In this document: positions 32,460 to 41,911 of the stretch, one piece after another
Layout of the letters: each line of letters opens with the position of its first letter
Position numbering within the stretch: position 1 is the first letter of the stretch
Source of the DNA: a bacterium
GTDB lineage: Bacteria > Bdellovibrionota_C > UBA2361 > RFPC01
Assembly (NCBI GenBank): GCA_030431715.1
Contig: JAUIIO010000014.1
Coordinates: 1 to 64,000 of the forward strand
Direction of reading: 5' to 3'
DNA: 64,000 nt
Made by a program: the position numbers and the translations under genes
The notes under the pieces: generated by a model
The model's database searches: none
What the model was told of the DNA's origin: nothing
What the model saw: the letters and a program-made list of their open reading frames with translations, nothing else

Positions 32460-34685
32460 TTAATCATTCATCGCCGCTTCAAATGTAAGCTGACGTACTC
32501 CTTGTATTATCTCTTTCGGGCGAAATGGTTTTGCCAGAAAAAGTGACGCTCCTGCCGTAAGGGCAGCCTGTTTATCGCTATCAAAGGCACATGCGCTGAG
32601 CACGATGATAGGTACTGATGAGAAATTATCTTCGCCCTTACGAATGTGTCGAATAAGTTCAAGGCCACTTTCACCAGGAATAGCGAGGTCTGTAAGAACA
32701 ATGTCGGGCTTTTCCTTCTCAATGAGGGCCTTGCCTTCGTGTACGGTATTTGCGACTTGAACGCTCGCTCCAGCCGCAGTGAGGATATGAAAGAGTACAT
32801 CGCTTGTATCTACATTATCTTCTACAACCAGAGTCGACAAGCCATCTAGCCGGACGTTTTTAGCGTCTTCCTGATTAAAGCTAATAGTTGCCGCTTTACT
32901 TTTCTTGTCTACCTGTACCGGCAGAAGGATTGAAAAGCGAGACCCGCGTCCCTCCTCACTTTCCACAGAGATGCCACCACCGTTGAGCTCTACCAGTCGC
33001 TTTGTAAGGTTTAGACCGATTCCGGTCCCTACTTGGCTCTTACTATAAGTGTCATCTCCGCGCTCAAAACGTTCAAAGAGTTTCTTTAGCTTTACTCCGG
33101 AAATCCCCACACCGGTGTCACATACGGTAATTTGAATTTTATCTGAGACCTTTTTGCACTCAAGCCAAACACGTCCATTCGGAGGCGTATACTTAATAGC
33201 ATTGGACATGATGTTAATAATGATCTGGTGGATGTGTTTTCTATCCACAAAGAGCATGGCATCTTGAAGATCTTCATCAAGCTCAAGGGTATCAAGATTC
33301 ACATTTTTCCCGAGAGCTGTTTGCATCATGAGCTTATGTGCTTGAGAGAGAAGCTCTCCAAGCGGAACAGCTTCAGGCTCTGCCTCTTCTTTTCCTGATT
33401 CGATACGAGCAAGGTTTAGTACATCGTCGATGAGATTCTTGAGGTGTTCACTCGAACGAGCAACCGAATTAAGAGCGTCGGCCTGCTTTTCGTTTAGCTC
33501 ACCAAACACTCCATCTACAAGTACGCTTGAGTACCCGACGATTGCTGTAAGTGGTGTGCGGAGTTCATGACTCATATTTGCTAAGAAGCGAGACTTTGCC
33601 TCGTTTGCTTCTTCAGCTCGCGCAGTTTCCACAGCAAGATCCGCGGTTCGTTGTTCGACAAGTTCCTCAAGACGTTCGGTGTAGTTTTGAATACGTCCTT
33701 GGTTAATCGCATTGGCCACCGCCACAGCGGCACCCTGTGCAAACTCTTCAAACCTTGTCATATCGTTATGCGTTACCATATTGATGCGGCGAAAACCTAT
33801 CAGTATGGCTCCGAGAGCTTCTCCTCGTACTTCAAGACAACAGGCATTGACACATTTAATGCCCAGTTCGTGGAGAAAATCGAGATTGTGATTTTGTTGT
33901 TGCTCAAGGTCTTCAACGGTAAAGTACCCGCCAACGCGCATGACCTGTCCGAGAATTCCGCTCTCAAGTGGTATTGATGGCGGAAGCACGTGTGGAGTAC
34001 ATCCGTATGCCCCATTTATGGTAAGCTTCTCTTTACTCTCATCAAGTAAGAGAGCTAGAGAAAGATCGGCTGCAAACCGGAAAGCACTCTCTCTTGCCAG
34101 ACTCTTCATGAGGCGTGGCAGTCCAATGTTGGTTGCGATGAGCTGATTGAGCTCATTTAAAACTTGAAGACGATCAAGAAGATGCTGCACGGTTCCTGAA
34201 AGTTTAAGCCGTTCGAATACAACACTTGAATGGTGTGCAAGCTCTACGAGTTGTGCCTCAGAGGTTGGTTTTAGTTCCGTTTTGGTATGTACCATTAGGG
34301 AACCGATAGGAGCTCCTAGACAGACGACATCAAAGCGAAAGAGCCCCTCGGGTTCCATAGCGATTGAGGTATCAGCATAATCTTTCAGCGTAGAGTGCGA
34401 GCGGCTTATATTATTTTCGTTTAGGAAGAGTCCGAAATTGTAGTCGCCCTTTGAAGCTACGATCTCCTGCTCAGCTTCTTTCTTTTCTGATGGAAGAATA
34501 AGAGCTACTGAATCGATGTCTTTAAACTTATGAGCTGTCTCAACAATATAGGTAAATATTCTTTTTGGTTCTTCGCCGTTCTCAATAAGATGTACAATAT
34601 TACTCAGGGTATAGCTCGGCTTTTGCTCCGGGCTGAGCGATCGATGCATTACCTGAGTTTCTCTTGATCCGCCGTTCGTTGTCAT
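32460..34685 (-). CDS. GAF-containing hybrid histidine kinase
   Basis: A 741-residue soluble sensor kinase. Two GAF-like domains fill residues about 20-330, and a coiled coil (about 335-370, LEELVEQRTADLAVETARAEE) follows. The HisKA H-box [13 protein letters not shown] is near 372. HATPase motifs are IINIMSNAIKYTPP (N-box), CDTGVGIS (G1) and GTGIGLNLTKRLV (G2). A C-terminal receiver has VVEDN, Asp in VLTDLAIPGESG and Lys in LAKPFRPKE. With no membrane segment, it should sense a cytosolic ligand. First gene of the operon with the HDOD and CheY-like proteins, and divergent from pilT across 311 bases. Confidence 0.93.
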   Translation of the reverse strand: MTTNGGSRETQVMHRSLSPEQKPSYTLSNIVHLIENGEEPKRIFTYIVETAHKFKDIDSVALILPSEKKEAEQEIVASKGDYNFGLFLNENNISRSHSTLKDYADTSIAMEPEGLFRFDVVCLGAPIGSLMVHTKTELKPTSEAQLVELAHHSSVVFERLKLSGTVQHLLDRLQVLNELNQLIATNIGLPRLMKSLARESAFRFAADLSLALLLDESKEKLTINGAYGCTPHVLPPSIPLESGILGQVMRVGGYFTVEDLEQQQNHNLDFLHELGIKCVNACCLEVRGEALGAILIGFRRINMVTHNDMTRFEEFAQGAAVAVANAINQGRIQNYTERLEELVEQRTADLAVETARAEEANEAKSRFLANMSHELRTPLTAIVGYSSVLVDGVFGELNEKQADALNSVARSSEHLKNLIDDVLNLARIESGKEEAEPEAVPLGELLSQAHKLMMQTALGKNVNLDTLELDEDLQDAMLFVDRKHIHQIIINIMSNAIKYTPPNGRVWLECKKVSDKIQITVCDTGVGISGVKLKKLFERFERGDDTYSKSQVGTGIGLNLTKRLVELNGGGISVESEEGRGSRFSILLPVQVDKKSKAATISFNQEDAKNVRLDGLSTLVVEDNVDTSDVLFHILTAAGASVQVANTVHEGKALIEKEKPDIVLTDLAIPGESGLELIRHIRKGEDNFSSVPIIVLSACAFDSDKQAALTAGASLFLAKPFRPKEIIQGVRQLTFEAAMND

Positions 34686-34996
34686 AGAAGAGTGCTTTTT
34701 ACGCCTTATAAGTACGTATCAAAGATCGTCAGATCGGTTCTAAAGCTTAAGAAGAGTATTAAGAAAAATGCGTAAAGAATGTAGAACACTGTCTTGCATC
34801 GGTCTTTTTAAGGCATGAGATAGATTAAATGCTGTTATTATAGGTCTTTAGTGATTCATACAGCATCTGTAGGAGGCTGATGAGAGAAAGAGGGTATTGA
34901 GAGTCTGCTAGCGGCTGAGATCTGAAGAAAAGACCTATAGCCGTAGGCGGCTTTTCACGATGTTAGAAAGAGTTAAGAAAAGGGGAGAAGAACGAT
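34686..34996. promoter_or_regulatory. Divergent control region between hybrid kinase and pilT
   Basis: These 311 bases have no credible gene. Near the pilT side is a small hairpin AGCCG-TAGG-CGGCT (34939-34952) followed by TTT. It is enclosed by GAAAAG and CTTTTC arms and could act as an attenuator. A GGGGAG ribosome binding site lies just before the pilT ATG. No sigma-54 motif or c-di-GMP riboswitch core was found by eye. Confidence 0.4.
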
Positions 34997-36190
34997 ATGT
35001 TCACCATTGAAAAGCTTCTAGCGTTTATGAAACAGCACGATGCGGATGATCTTTACATTACCGCAGGGCGCCCACCGAGCTTTAAGATCTCGGGGTCGGT
35101 CAAGCCAGCCGGGAAGAATGTACTCACACCCGAAGATTGTGAGTCCATGGCGAATGAAATTCTAGATGAAGAGAAAAAGCAGGAGTTCCTCACGAAGAAG
35201 GAGCAGAACCTCGCGCTTTACTATCCAGAAATCGGAAGATTTCGAGCGAACCTTTACCGGCAGAAGGGTAATATCGCTATGGTTATTCGTAAGATCGAAA
35301 CTGAGATTAAGACCATCGACGACCTCCAACTTCCTTCTACGATGAAAGATATTGTAATGACAAAGCGAGGCCTCATCTTGGTTGTAGGAGCAACGGGCTC
35401 AGGAAAATCAACCACGCTTGCTGCGATGATCGATCATCGAAATCGGACAGAAGCCGGACACATAATGACCATCGAAGATCCGGTTGAGTTTGTTCATGAG
35501 CATAAAAAATGCGTTGTCTCTCAACGGGAGGTTGGAGTTGATACTGATTCTTTTAAAGATGCACTAAAGAATGCGCTCAGACAGGCACCAACCGTCATTC
35601 TCATCGGGGAGATTCGAGATGAAGAAACGATGGAGCACGCCATTAACTTTGCTGAAACTGGCCACCTCTGTCTGGCAACCCTTCACTCCAACAACGCCAA
35701 TCAGGCAATGGAACGCGTGATAAACTTCTTCCCGCCGGAACGGCACAACCAGATATACATGCAGCTGAGTCTGAATCTGCAAGCGATAGTTAGTCAGAGA
35801 TTGGTAAAGTCTGTCGACGGCAAAAGAGCTGCTGCTATTGAGATCTTAAGAGGAAATGGTCGCATTCGAGAGCTCATTAAGAAGGCTGAAGTAGATGCGA
35901 TTAAAGATGCTATGGAAGGAGCTACCCTTGAAGGGATGCAAACGTTCGATCAGGCGCTTTTTAACCTCTACAAGGAGGGACGAATCGATCTTGAAACCGC
36001 ACTTCAAAATGCTGATAGTGTTGTCGATCTGAAACTTAAAGTGAAACTTGATAGCGCAGATGGTACCGCTGAAGAGGAGGTACCAACAGGGATGGTTCTT
36101 GATACTGGAGCCGAAGAGGAGAAGCCTCAAAAAGAAGAGAAAGAAGATGCTCCTCAGTTAGAGCCATCAACGAATGGGCTCTCCATTTAG
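34997..36190 (+). CDS. pilT: PilT-type twitching motility ATPase
   Basis: A 397-residue hexameric ATPase of the PilT/PilU group, which powers type IV pilus retraction. Walker A is GATGSGKST (about residues 132-140), the Asp box is TIEDPVEFVHEHKK, Walker B is VILIGEIRDEET and the His box is GHLCLATLHSNNANQAMERV. The C-terminal 50 residues, rich in Glu and Lys, extend beyond classical PilT and resemble PilU in length. No other pil genes are in the window. Its last 4 bases overlap the convergent PAS kinase gene. Confidence 0.93.
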   Translation: MFTIEKLLAFMKQHDADDLYITAGRPPSFKISGSVKPAGKNVLTPEDCESMANEILDEEKKQEFLTKKEQNLALYYPEIGRFRANLYRQKGNIAMVIRKIETEIKTIDDLQLPSTMKDIVMTKRGLILVVGATGSGKSTTLAAMIDHRNRTEAGHIMTIEDPVEFVHEHKKCVVSQREVGVDTDSFKDALKNALRQAPTVILIGEIRDEETMEHAINFAETGHLCLATLHSNNANQAMERVINFFPPERHNQIYMQLSLNLQAIVSQRLVKSVDGKRAAAIEILRGNGRIRELIKKAEVDAIKDAMEGATLEGMQTFDQALFNLYKEGRIDLETALQNADSVVDLKLKVKLDSADGTAEEEVPTGMVLDTGAEEEKPQKEEKEDAPQLEPSTNGLSI

Positions 36191-37296
36191 TCACAGAGCG
36201 CATCGGGAAGTGTCAGCGTGAATGTGCTGCCTTTCCCTAGTTCTGAATGTACCGTAATAGTACCTTTATGGAGGTCAGCAATGCGCTTGCAGATGGCAAG
36301 CCCAAGACCAGTACTTTGTTCGCCGGCTGTTGGTTTGTTAGATGTCTGAGAAAATGGTTGAAAGAGTATTTGCTGTTCGTCTTTTGAAATGCCGGGGCCT
36401 TGATCTGTAACACGTATAATTAAATTATTCTTCTCCTCAAGCACCTGATATGTGACCTCTGTATCTCTATTAGAAAACTTTAGTGCATTTCCCAATAGGT
36501 TGTTGAGGACTTGACTAATCCTGTTGGGGTCAAAGTATCCGCTGGCCCGTTTGAGATCGAGCTGAAGGTTGAGTCTAATGTTCTTATTTGAGTACGTCTG
36601 CTTATGGAGCTCATACGTTTCTTGAAAGTAGGGGATGAGACTAACCTGTTCAGATTTTAAGTTAATTTTCCCTGATTCAATGCTTGTAATGCTTAAGAGA
36701 TCATTCACGAGGGACTGCATGCCCTTGATGGTTCGTGCCATGATGTCCCGGAATTGTCCTTTTTTCTCTGCGGGCAAGGATTCGTCAGTGAGCAGCTCTG
36801 CGGATAGGGAGAGTTTATGAAGCGGCGCTCGAAGATCGTGTGCTGCCATTCCGATAAACTCCTGACGGATACTATCTAGGGCTTGAAGTTTTTCGTTTGT
36901 TTCTAAGATTTCTTTCCTGTCAGATTCTTGTTTTGTGAGATCTTGTAAGACAACTGCGACAATCCATGAGTCTTTTGTGGGTGCCTTAGAGAGCGTGACC
37001 CGAGCTGGGAAAACGGTACCGTCGCCTCTACGAAGCTCTATTAGAGGGAGGTCGTGCCGCTCAACCTTTCTCTCTTTAGCATCAACAAAACGTTGTAAGA
37101 TCTCACCGTACGTATCTCGAAAGTCAGGCGGCACGAAGAGGTCAATGCTTTTGCCAAGGATATCTTTTTCGGAAGTATCAAGAAGAGTAAGCGCGCGTTG
37201 ATTCACTGACAGGATCTGTTCATTCTCATCGATAAGAATAATCGCATCACTTAAGACCTCGAAAATATCTTTGTACGTACTGGAAGGTATCTTCAT
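36187..37296 (-). CDS. PAS-domain histidine kinase
   Basis: A 369-residue soluble kinase. A PAS domain at residues about 5-125 (IFEVLSDAIILIDENEQILSVN, followed by a PAC-like IVAVVLQDLT) precedes HisKA with MAAHDLRAPLHKLS (His near 153). HATPase has the N-box LNNLLGNALKFS, G1 VTDQGPGIS and G2 STGLGLAICKRI. There is no receiver or membrane segment. The PAS may bind heme, FAD or a small ligand; no determining residues are evident. GGAG lies 10 bases before the ATG. It is the last gene after the two proline-catabolism genes, only 1 base from the P5C dehydrogenase stop. Confidence 0.92.
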   Translation of the reverse strand: MKIPSSTYKDIFEVLSDAIILIDENEQILSVNQRALTLLDTSEKDILGKSIDLFVPPDFRDTYGEILQRFVDAKERKVERHDLPLIELRRGDGTVFPARVTLSKAPTKDSWIVAVVLQDLTKQESDRKEILETNEKLQALDSIRQEFIGMAAHDLRAPLHKLSLSAELLTDESLPAEKKGQFRDIMARTIKGMQSLVNDLLSITSIESGKINLKSEQVSLIPYFQETYELHKQTYSNKNIRLNLQLDLKRASGYFDPNRISQVLNNLLGNALKFSNRDTEVTYQVLEEKNNLIIRVTDQGPGISKDEQQILFQPFSQTSNKPTAGEQSTGLGLAICKRIADLHKGTITVHSELGKGSTFTLTLPDALCD

Positions 37297-37297
37297 A

Positions 37298-38890
37298 TTA
37301 TAGTAACTCCGGTGTGAAGCCTCTCCTCATAGTGTTTTCAGTAATGGTTCGTGGTTGTAAGAATTGTAGGAGGTAATCAGGGCCACCAGCCTTTGCGCCA
37401 ACTCCAGACATGCGACTGCCCCCAAATGGTTGTCGTAAAACGATAGCGCCGGTGATGCTACGGTTAATGTAGAGGTTTCCTACCTGGTAATTGAGGTACG
37501 CGTGCTCTATGTTTTGAGGACTTCTGCTAAAGACACCGCCGGTAAGGGCATATTCACTGTCCATGGCAACTGAAACAGCTGCTTCAAAAGAGTCTTCTTT
37601 TCGACAGGCAAGTACTGGGCCAAAGAGCTCCTGTTTCCAAAGAGGAGATTGCGTATCTACGTCACGAAAGAGAGTCGCCGGGACATAGTAACCCTTTTCA
37701 GGTACATTCCCCTTAAAGTGCAATGTCTGTGTCTGGCTTGCTGTTGATATAAATGTCAGCAGACGGTCGCGACTCGTGGCATCAATGACAGGGCCTAAGA
37801 AGGTAGAGGAGTCAGCCGGATGGCCGATAAGGATATCTCCAGTGGCTTCTCTAATTCTCTCAAGAAATGGTTCGTAGGAATCACCAACGCATATGACTCT
37901 TGAGCAAGCTGAGCATTTCTGGCCTGCAAATCCAAAAGCAGAATAAAGTACACCTTTAATCGCCTCATCGAGATCTGCGTCTTCATCAATAACAATAGCA
38001 TTTTTGCCTCCCATCTCTGAGATGACCTTCTTAATATTTTGCTGTCCGGGTTGAACCGTTGCCGTACGTGAAAGAATGTCGAGACCTACCGCCTTTGAAC
38101 CAGTGAAACATATCAGGTCAACATCGGGGTGATCGGTTAATATCGGTCCGATCTCTTCGCCGATGCCAGGAAGAAGTGCGCAGGCATTTTCAGGAACTCC
38201 GGCCTCAAGAAGAATTTTAAAGAATTCAAAGGCGATGATACTTGATTGCTCAGCAGGTTTGAGTACGGTTGCGTTCCCGCAGACAAGGGATGCAACGGTC
38301 ATGCCGCAGGCGATTGCCAGAGGGAAATTCCATGGTGCGATAATCACGCCAATCCCACGAGCGGAGTGGAGGTAGATATTTTTCTCGCCAGGGACTTCAA
38401 GTAGAATTCTCCCCGTACAGTGCTTTAGCATCTCTTGGGCGTAATAGTGACAGAAGTCTATCGCCTCGATAACATCTGCGTCAGCTTCCTTCCACGGCTT
38501 TCCAACTTCATAAACGATAAGGGCAGCGAGCTCTTCTCTTCTTTCGAGCATGATATCGCCAGCTTTTTTGATAATGTCGTGGCGTTTTTCAGGGCTTTGC
38601 TGCGCCCAGCTTTTTGAGGAGCCCTTAAGTGTTTTGAGGGCACGTAGCGTATCGTTTTTATCAGCGAGACGGACGGTTCCGATAATTCTTTCCGGGTCAG
38701 CCGGATCTACGCTTGGAAGCGTGTTGCCTCCACTTAAAAACTCACCGCCGACTATCGGACAGGCGCCGAACTCATTTCCGCGTATCCGTTTCCCTGTCTT
38801 ATCAATAGCTGCTTGAAAAGAGGCCCTGCTCTCAGCGAGACTAAAGTCGATAGGCGGTACGTTTTGAAAGTTTGATTCATTCTCGCTCAT
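37298..38890 (-). CDS. 1-pyrroline-5-carboxylate dehydrogenase
   Basis: A 530-residue NAD-dependent aldehyde dehydrogenase that oxidises glutamate-gamma-semialdehyde to glutamate, the second step of proline catabolism. The start resembles the ALDH half of PutA (RIRGNEFGACPIVGGEF, then VDPADPERIIG). The general-base Glu is in VISEMGGKNA and the catalytic Cys in GQKCSACSRV. NAD site residues are in APWNFPLAIA and CFTGSKAVG. It lies 5 bases after the proline dehydrogenase gene. The pair together resembles a PutA protein split in two, without PutA's DNA-binding domain. Confidence 0.93.
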   Translation of the reverse strand: MSENESNFQNVPPIDFSLAESRASFQAAIDKTGKRIRGNEFGACPIVGGEFLSGGNTLPSVDPADPERIIGTVRLADKNDTLRALKTLKGSSKSWAQQSPEKRHDIIKKAGDIMLERREELAALIVYEVGKPWKEADADVIEAIDFCHYYAQEMLKHCTGRILLEVPGEKNIYLHSARGIGVIIAPWNFPLAIACGMTVASLVCGNATVLKPAEQSSIIAFEFFKILLEAGVPENACALLPGIGEEIGPILTDHPDVDLICFTGSKAVGLDILSRTATVQPGQQNIKKVISEMGGKNAIVIDEDADLDEAIKGVLYSAFGFAGQKCSACSRVICVGDSYEPFLERIREATGDILIGHPADSSTFLGPVIDATSRDRLLTFISTASQTQTLHFKGNVPEKGYYVPATLFRDVDTQSPLWKQELFGPVLACRKEDSFEAAVSVAMDSEYALTGGVFSRSPQNIEHAYLNYQVGNLYINRSITGAIVLRQPFGGSRMSGVGAKAGGPDYLLQFLQPRTITENTMRRGFTPELL

Positions 38891-38895
38891 GACTC

Positions 38896-40329
38896 TTAGC
38901 TCCCGGCAGCAGGTTTTTTGAGTAGTGTTTCAATCTCTGATTCATCGAAAAAAGTATGTCTCAGGAATGATTCATTTGAAGTATTCTCAAGGAGTCTTCG
39001 AACGAGGTATCCCATACCTGGTATTAATTCACCAAGGGGCACATAGAATCTGACAAGATATCCTCTTTCCTTAAAAGCGTTTGCAATAGGGTCTGCCATG
39101 CCATACAGCATCTGGAGTTCAAACTGATCTTGCTTGATGCCAAGCTCCTCGGCGTAGCAACATGCGTGTGCAAGCGATCGAATATTATGAGAGCCAAAGG
39201 CTGGTAATACGTGTTCTATATTCTGAAGTAAGATCTTGGTGAGTTTCTCAAAGTTAGCATCAGAGCTCTCCTTCTTCTGGAAGAGGGGAGGCTCCCAGTG
39301 ATTTTGAAGAGCTGAGACGGTCTCGCTATCCCAGTACGCGCCTTTAACCAGTCGCACCGCTATTGGCTTACCGCGTTTTTGAGCAAAGGAAAGAAGTTCT
39401 AAGAGTGTTTTTTCAGACTCTTTCGCATAGGCCTGAAGAACGATTCCGGGGTAGGGGAAGTCTTTAAATTCATCAAGAGAAAATACATCTTGAAAAACTT
39501 TGTAAATGATCGGGTTATTCGCCGTATCTTCGGCATCAACATAGATCATGGCGTTCTGTTCCTGAGCAGTGCGTACTACGTTTGAGAGGCGCTCTGTAAG
39601 TACTTTTACACTTCTATCGAAGTTAAGAGGATTGCACTGTGAATAAAGAGCTGAGAGTTTGATAGAGACACATACCGGGCTAATCTCACCGGGATGACCT
39701 TCCATTATTGGAGCCGAGCATTTCCAACCTGAGACTTCGCTGCCAAGCGAATTAAGCGCTTCAAGATAACGGTTCATATACTCTGAAGCTTCTTGCTCGC
39801 TAACGCAGTATTCTCCGAGAAGATCGACGGTGAAGGCAAGCTTGTTTTCTCTGATGGTCTTAAGCTTTGAAAGGGCTTTTTGCGCAGACTCACCTGCAAT
39901 AAATTGTGATGCCATCTGACGCACGCCTTGGCGAACGGCGATAGAGGCAAAACGCGCTCGGATAGATTGGGGTGGGATGTTTACTCCCCAGGCAGCAATA
40001 CTGTGAATGGTTTGTGCTACCTGGCTCAGATACTCTTTGACGTGTCGTGCAATCGCGGAGCTTGTTTTAAGCGCAGGGAGAACGTCGACGAGGCGAAACA
40101 TGTTGGCTTTGAGTTCGGGCTTGGCCATAGACCATTCCATCACACGATCGCTCCAGAAGTTCGCGTGAAGAAATCCTGGCTTCTCCCGGTTCATGTGAGA
40201 GAAGATCTCCTTTCCAAAGGAGATAACCTTTTGCTCAAAAGCCTGCCCGGTTTCCCCGGAGAGTTTCTCTGAATCTGTCACCTTATTCACACCTAATATA
40301 TCGACCATAACCTTCATAAAACATAACAT
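38896..40329 (-). CDS. Proline dehydrogenase
   Basis: An about 470-residue FAD enzyme oxidising proline to 1-pyrroline-5-carboxylate. The PRODH barrel resembles the PutA catalytic domain: VSIKLSALYSQCNP, AMIYVDAEDTA, GIVLQAYAKES, VRLVKGAYWDSET, FGSHNIRSLAHA, FELQMLYGMAD, YVPLGELIPGMGYLVRRLLENTSNESF. The LVRRLLENTSNESF end is a proline-binding Arg-Arg signature. The N-terminal start is uncertain: ATG 40329, 40317, 40308 or GTG near 40281. It is the first gene of the proline operon, divergent from the kinase gene. Confidence 0.92.
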   Translation of the reverse strand: MLCFMKVMVDILGVNKVTDSEKLSGETGQAFEQKVISFGKEIFSHMNREKPGFLHANFWSDRVMEWSMAKPELKANMFRLVDVLPALKTSSAIARHVKEYLSQVAQTIHSIAAWGVNIPPQSIRARFASIAVRQGVRQMASQFIAGESAQKALSKLKTIRENKLAFTVDLLGEYCVSEQEASEYMNRYLEALNSLGSEVSGWKCSAPIMEGHPGEISPVCVSIKLSALYSQCNPLNFDRSVKVLTERLSNVVRTAQEQNAMIYVDAEDTANNPIIYKVFQDVFSLDEFKDFPYPGIVLQAYAKESEKTLLELLSFAQKRGKPIAVRLVKGAYWDSETVSALQNHWEPPLFQKKESSDANFEKLTKILLQNIEHVLPAFGSHNIRSLAHACCYAEELGIKQDQFELQMLYGMADPIANAFKERGYLVRFYVPLGELIPGMGYLVRRLLENTSNESFLRHTFFDESEIETLLKKPAAGS

Positions 40330-40350
40330 TTTTTGCCACTTACAGAAATA

Positions 40351-40411
40351 CTAGGAAAATTTCGCAAGCGATAAAGGAGTGGGGCAGGAGGATCGCCTAA
40401 ATCTTTCCTAG
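40351..40411. promoter_or_regulatory. Inverted repeat in the divergent region between proline and kinase genes
   Basis: Perfect 8-base arms CTAGGAAA (40351-40358) and TTTCCTAG (40404-40411), 45 bases apart, lie between the divergent gene starts. They could be operator half-sites or an upstream hairpin. The evidence is only sequence symmetry. Confidence 0.25.
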
Positions 40412-40477
40412 GAGCTTTTCCAAGCTTTAAGCAATCTACTCAGGTTGACGATAGAGCAACAGGGGAGAATCATCCGT

Positions 40478-41899
40478 ATGTCCAGAGAAGTCACAGTAAA
40501 TGCCATTGAAAATGGAGCTGTACTCGCAAACCGTTATCTTATCAGACGAGCGCTGGGCTTTGGCGGTATGGGAACGGTGTACCAAGCAACGGATCTCAAT
40601 GAAGAGTATGATGTTGCTGTTAAGGTTCTTCACAGCTTCCTTCAAAACGATCGTCAATTTGTTGAAAGATTTCAACGCGAAGTAAAGATGCTCAGCAAAG
40701 TTTCGCACCCAAACGTTGTGCGAATGCTTGATTGCGAAGAGGATCCGCCTCACCTTTTCTATACCATGGAGTATGCTCCGGGCATCACGCTTGATGAGCT
40801 TATTCAACAGGGGCCCGTATGTATCGATCTTCTTCCTCGCATTTTGCTTGAGCTCAGTGAGGGGCTTCAGGCGATTCATGACCAAGGGATTGTTCACCGT
40901 GATATCAGACCAACTAACGTTATTCTTATGGATAACTACAGTTTAAAAATCATTGATTTTGGAATTGCGTGTACTCCGGACTCTCGACTCACCCAGAAAA
41001 ATCTCAGAGTGGGTGCTGTGCAATACGTTGCTCCAGAGGTGTGGCTTGGTGAGCAACCGGGAGCGAAGTCCGATCTGTATTGTCTCGGGCTTACTGCTTA
41101 TGAGCTCGCCACTGGTAAGATCCCTGTGGAGGAGACTGATCTTGAAGCATTGATGGAGTTTCACACACGAGGGGAGCTCCCATCTCTTGCAGAGCTTAAA
41201 GACGGAGTTCCTCCTTGGCTCAGTCATATGGTTTCAAGGCTTGTGATGAAAGATCCCGCCAAGCGCTTTCGTGATGCATCACAGGTTGCAAGATTTATCA
41301 GAAGAAATGATGAAGCGTGTCAGACCATTCAATCCTTCTCCGGAGCAATGGCCTCTCACACGCACCGCGATGGGCAGAATATGATCTCTGTATTTAATCC
41401 GCTCTCACTTGTCGAACAAAAGGCTGATGCCCAGATTGATATCTTGAGGTTAAGTCTGAACTCCAGTCGTTTGCAGAAACCAAAGTCGGGTCGTCTCATT
41501 ATGCCAGCAGCGGCAGAGAAGAAACCGCCCAAACAGATTAAGATTGTTCTCCCCAACCACTCTCCGGTCATGTTTGAGTTAAAGCTCCCGTCTCTAGATT
41601 ATCTCTTTTTAGGAGCGTTTCTCATTTCGCTGAACATTTTTGATGGATATCTCACTCACGAAGGAGTATCAAGGCTCGGGATAGTTGCTGAGCGTAACGA
41701 GCTTCTAAAGAATCTTATGGCCATGTACGGTGCTCGTACGGTGCTCGTAGGTGTAAAGTTCCTGGCGATCCTCGCAGTTGTGTTTCTTACCTATCTTGCC
41801 CACAAGAGTAAGTATATGCGAACCGTTGTTGCTATCCTTTCTTGTATCTACCTCGGTGCAGCTGTTGGGCCATGGATATACCTGCTTTACTGGCAGTAG
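40478..41899 (+). CDS. Ser/Thr protein kinase fused to a DUF5658-like membrane domain
   Basis: A 473-residue protein. The Hanks-type kinase domain is at residues about 20-285. The P-loop is GFGGMGTVY (27-35) and the ATP-binding Lys is in VAVKVL. The catalytic loop HRDIRPTN has Asp142, with Arg where most bacterial kinases have Lys. DFG is near 160 and VAPEVW is the APE motif. A linker with TQKNLRVGAVQY as the activation loop suggests autophosphorylation. A C-terminal region (about 375-470) has three membrane helices resembling DUF5658 (NIFDGYLTHEG). ATG 40478 is used because the earlier start is TTG. Confidence 0.88.
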   Translation: MSREVTVNAIENGAVLANRYLIRRALGFGGMGTVYQATDLNEEYDVAVKVLHSFLQNDRQFVERFQREVKMLSKVSHPNVVRMLDCEEDPPHLFYTMEYAPGITLDELIQQGPVCIDLLPRILLELSEGLQAIHDQGIVHRDIRPTNVILMDNYSLKIIDFGIACTPDSRLTQKNLRVGAVQYVAPEVWLGEQPGAKSDLYCLGLTAYELATGKIPVEETDLEALMEFHTRGELPSLAELKDGVPPWLSHMVSRLVMKDPAKRFRDASQVARFIRRNDEACQTIQSFSGAMASHTHRDGQNMISVFNPLSLVEQKADAQIDILRLSLNSSRLQKPKSGRLIMPAAAEKKPPKQIKIVLPNHSPVMFELKLPSLDYLFLGAFLISLNIFDGYLTHEGVSRLGIVAERNELLKNLMAMYGARTVLVGVKFLAILAVVFLTYLAHKSKYMRTVVAILSCIYLGAAVGPWIYLLYWQ

Positions 41900-41911
41900 T
41901 ATCTTTTCATC

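Noticed and set aside
34686..34996. c-di-GMP riboswitch or sigma-54 promoter before pilT.
   Set aside because: Neither the GEMM core nor a GG-N10-GC element could be found by eye; only a small hairpin remains.
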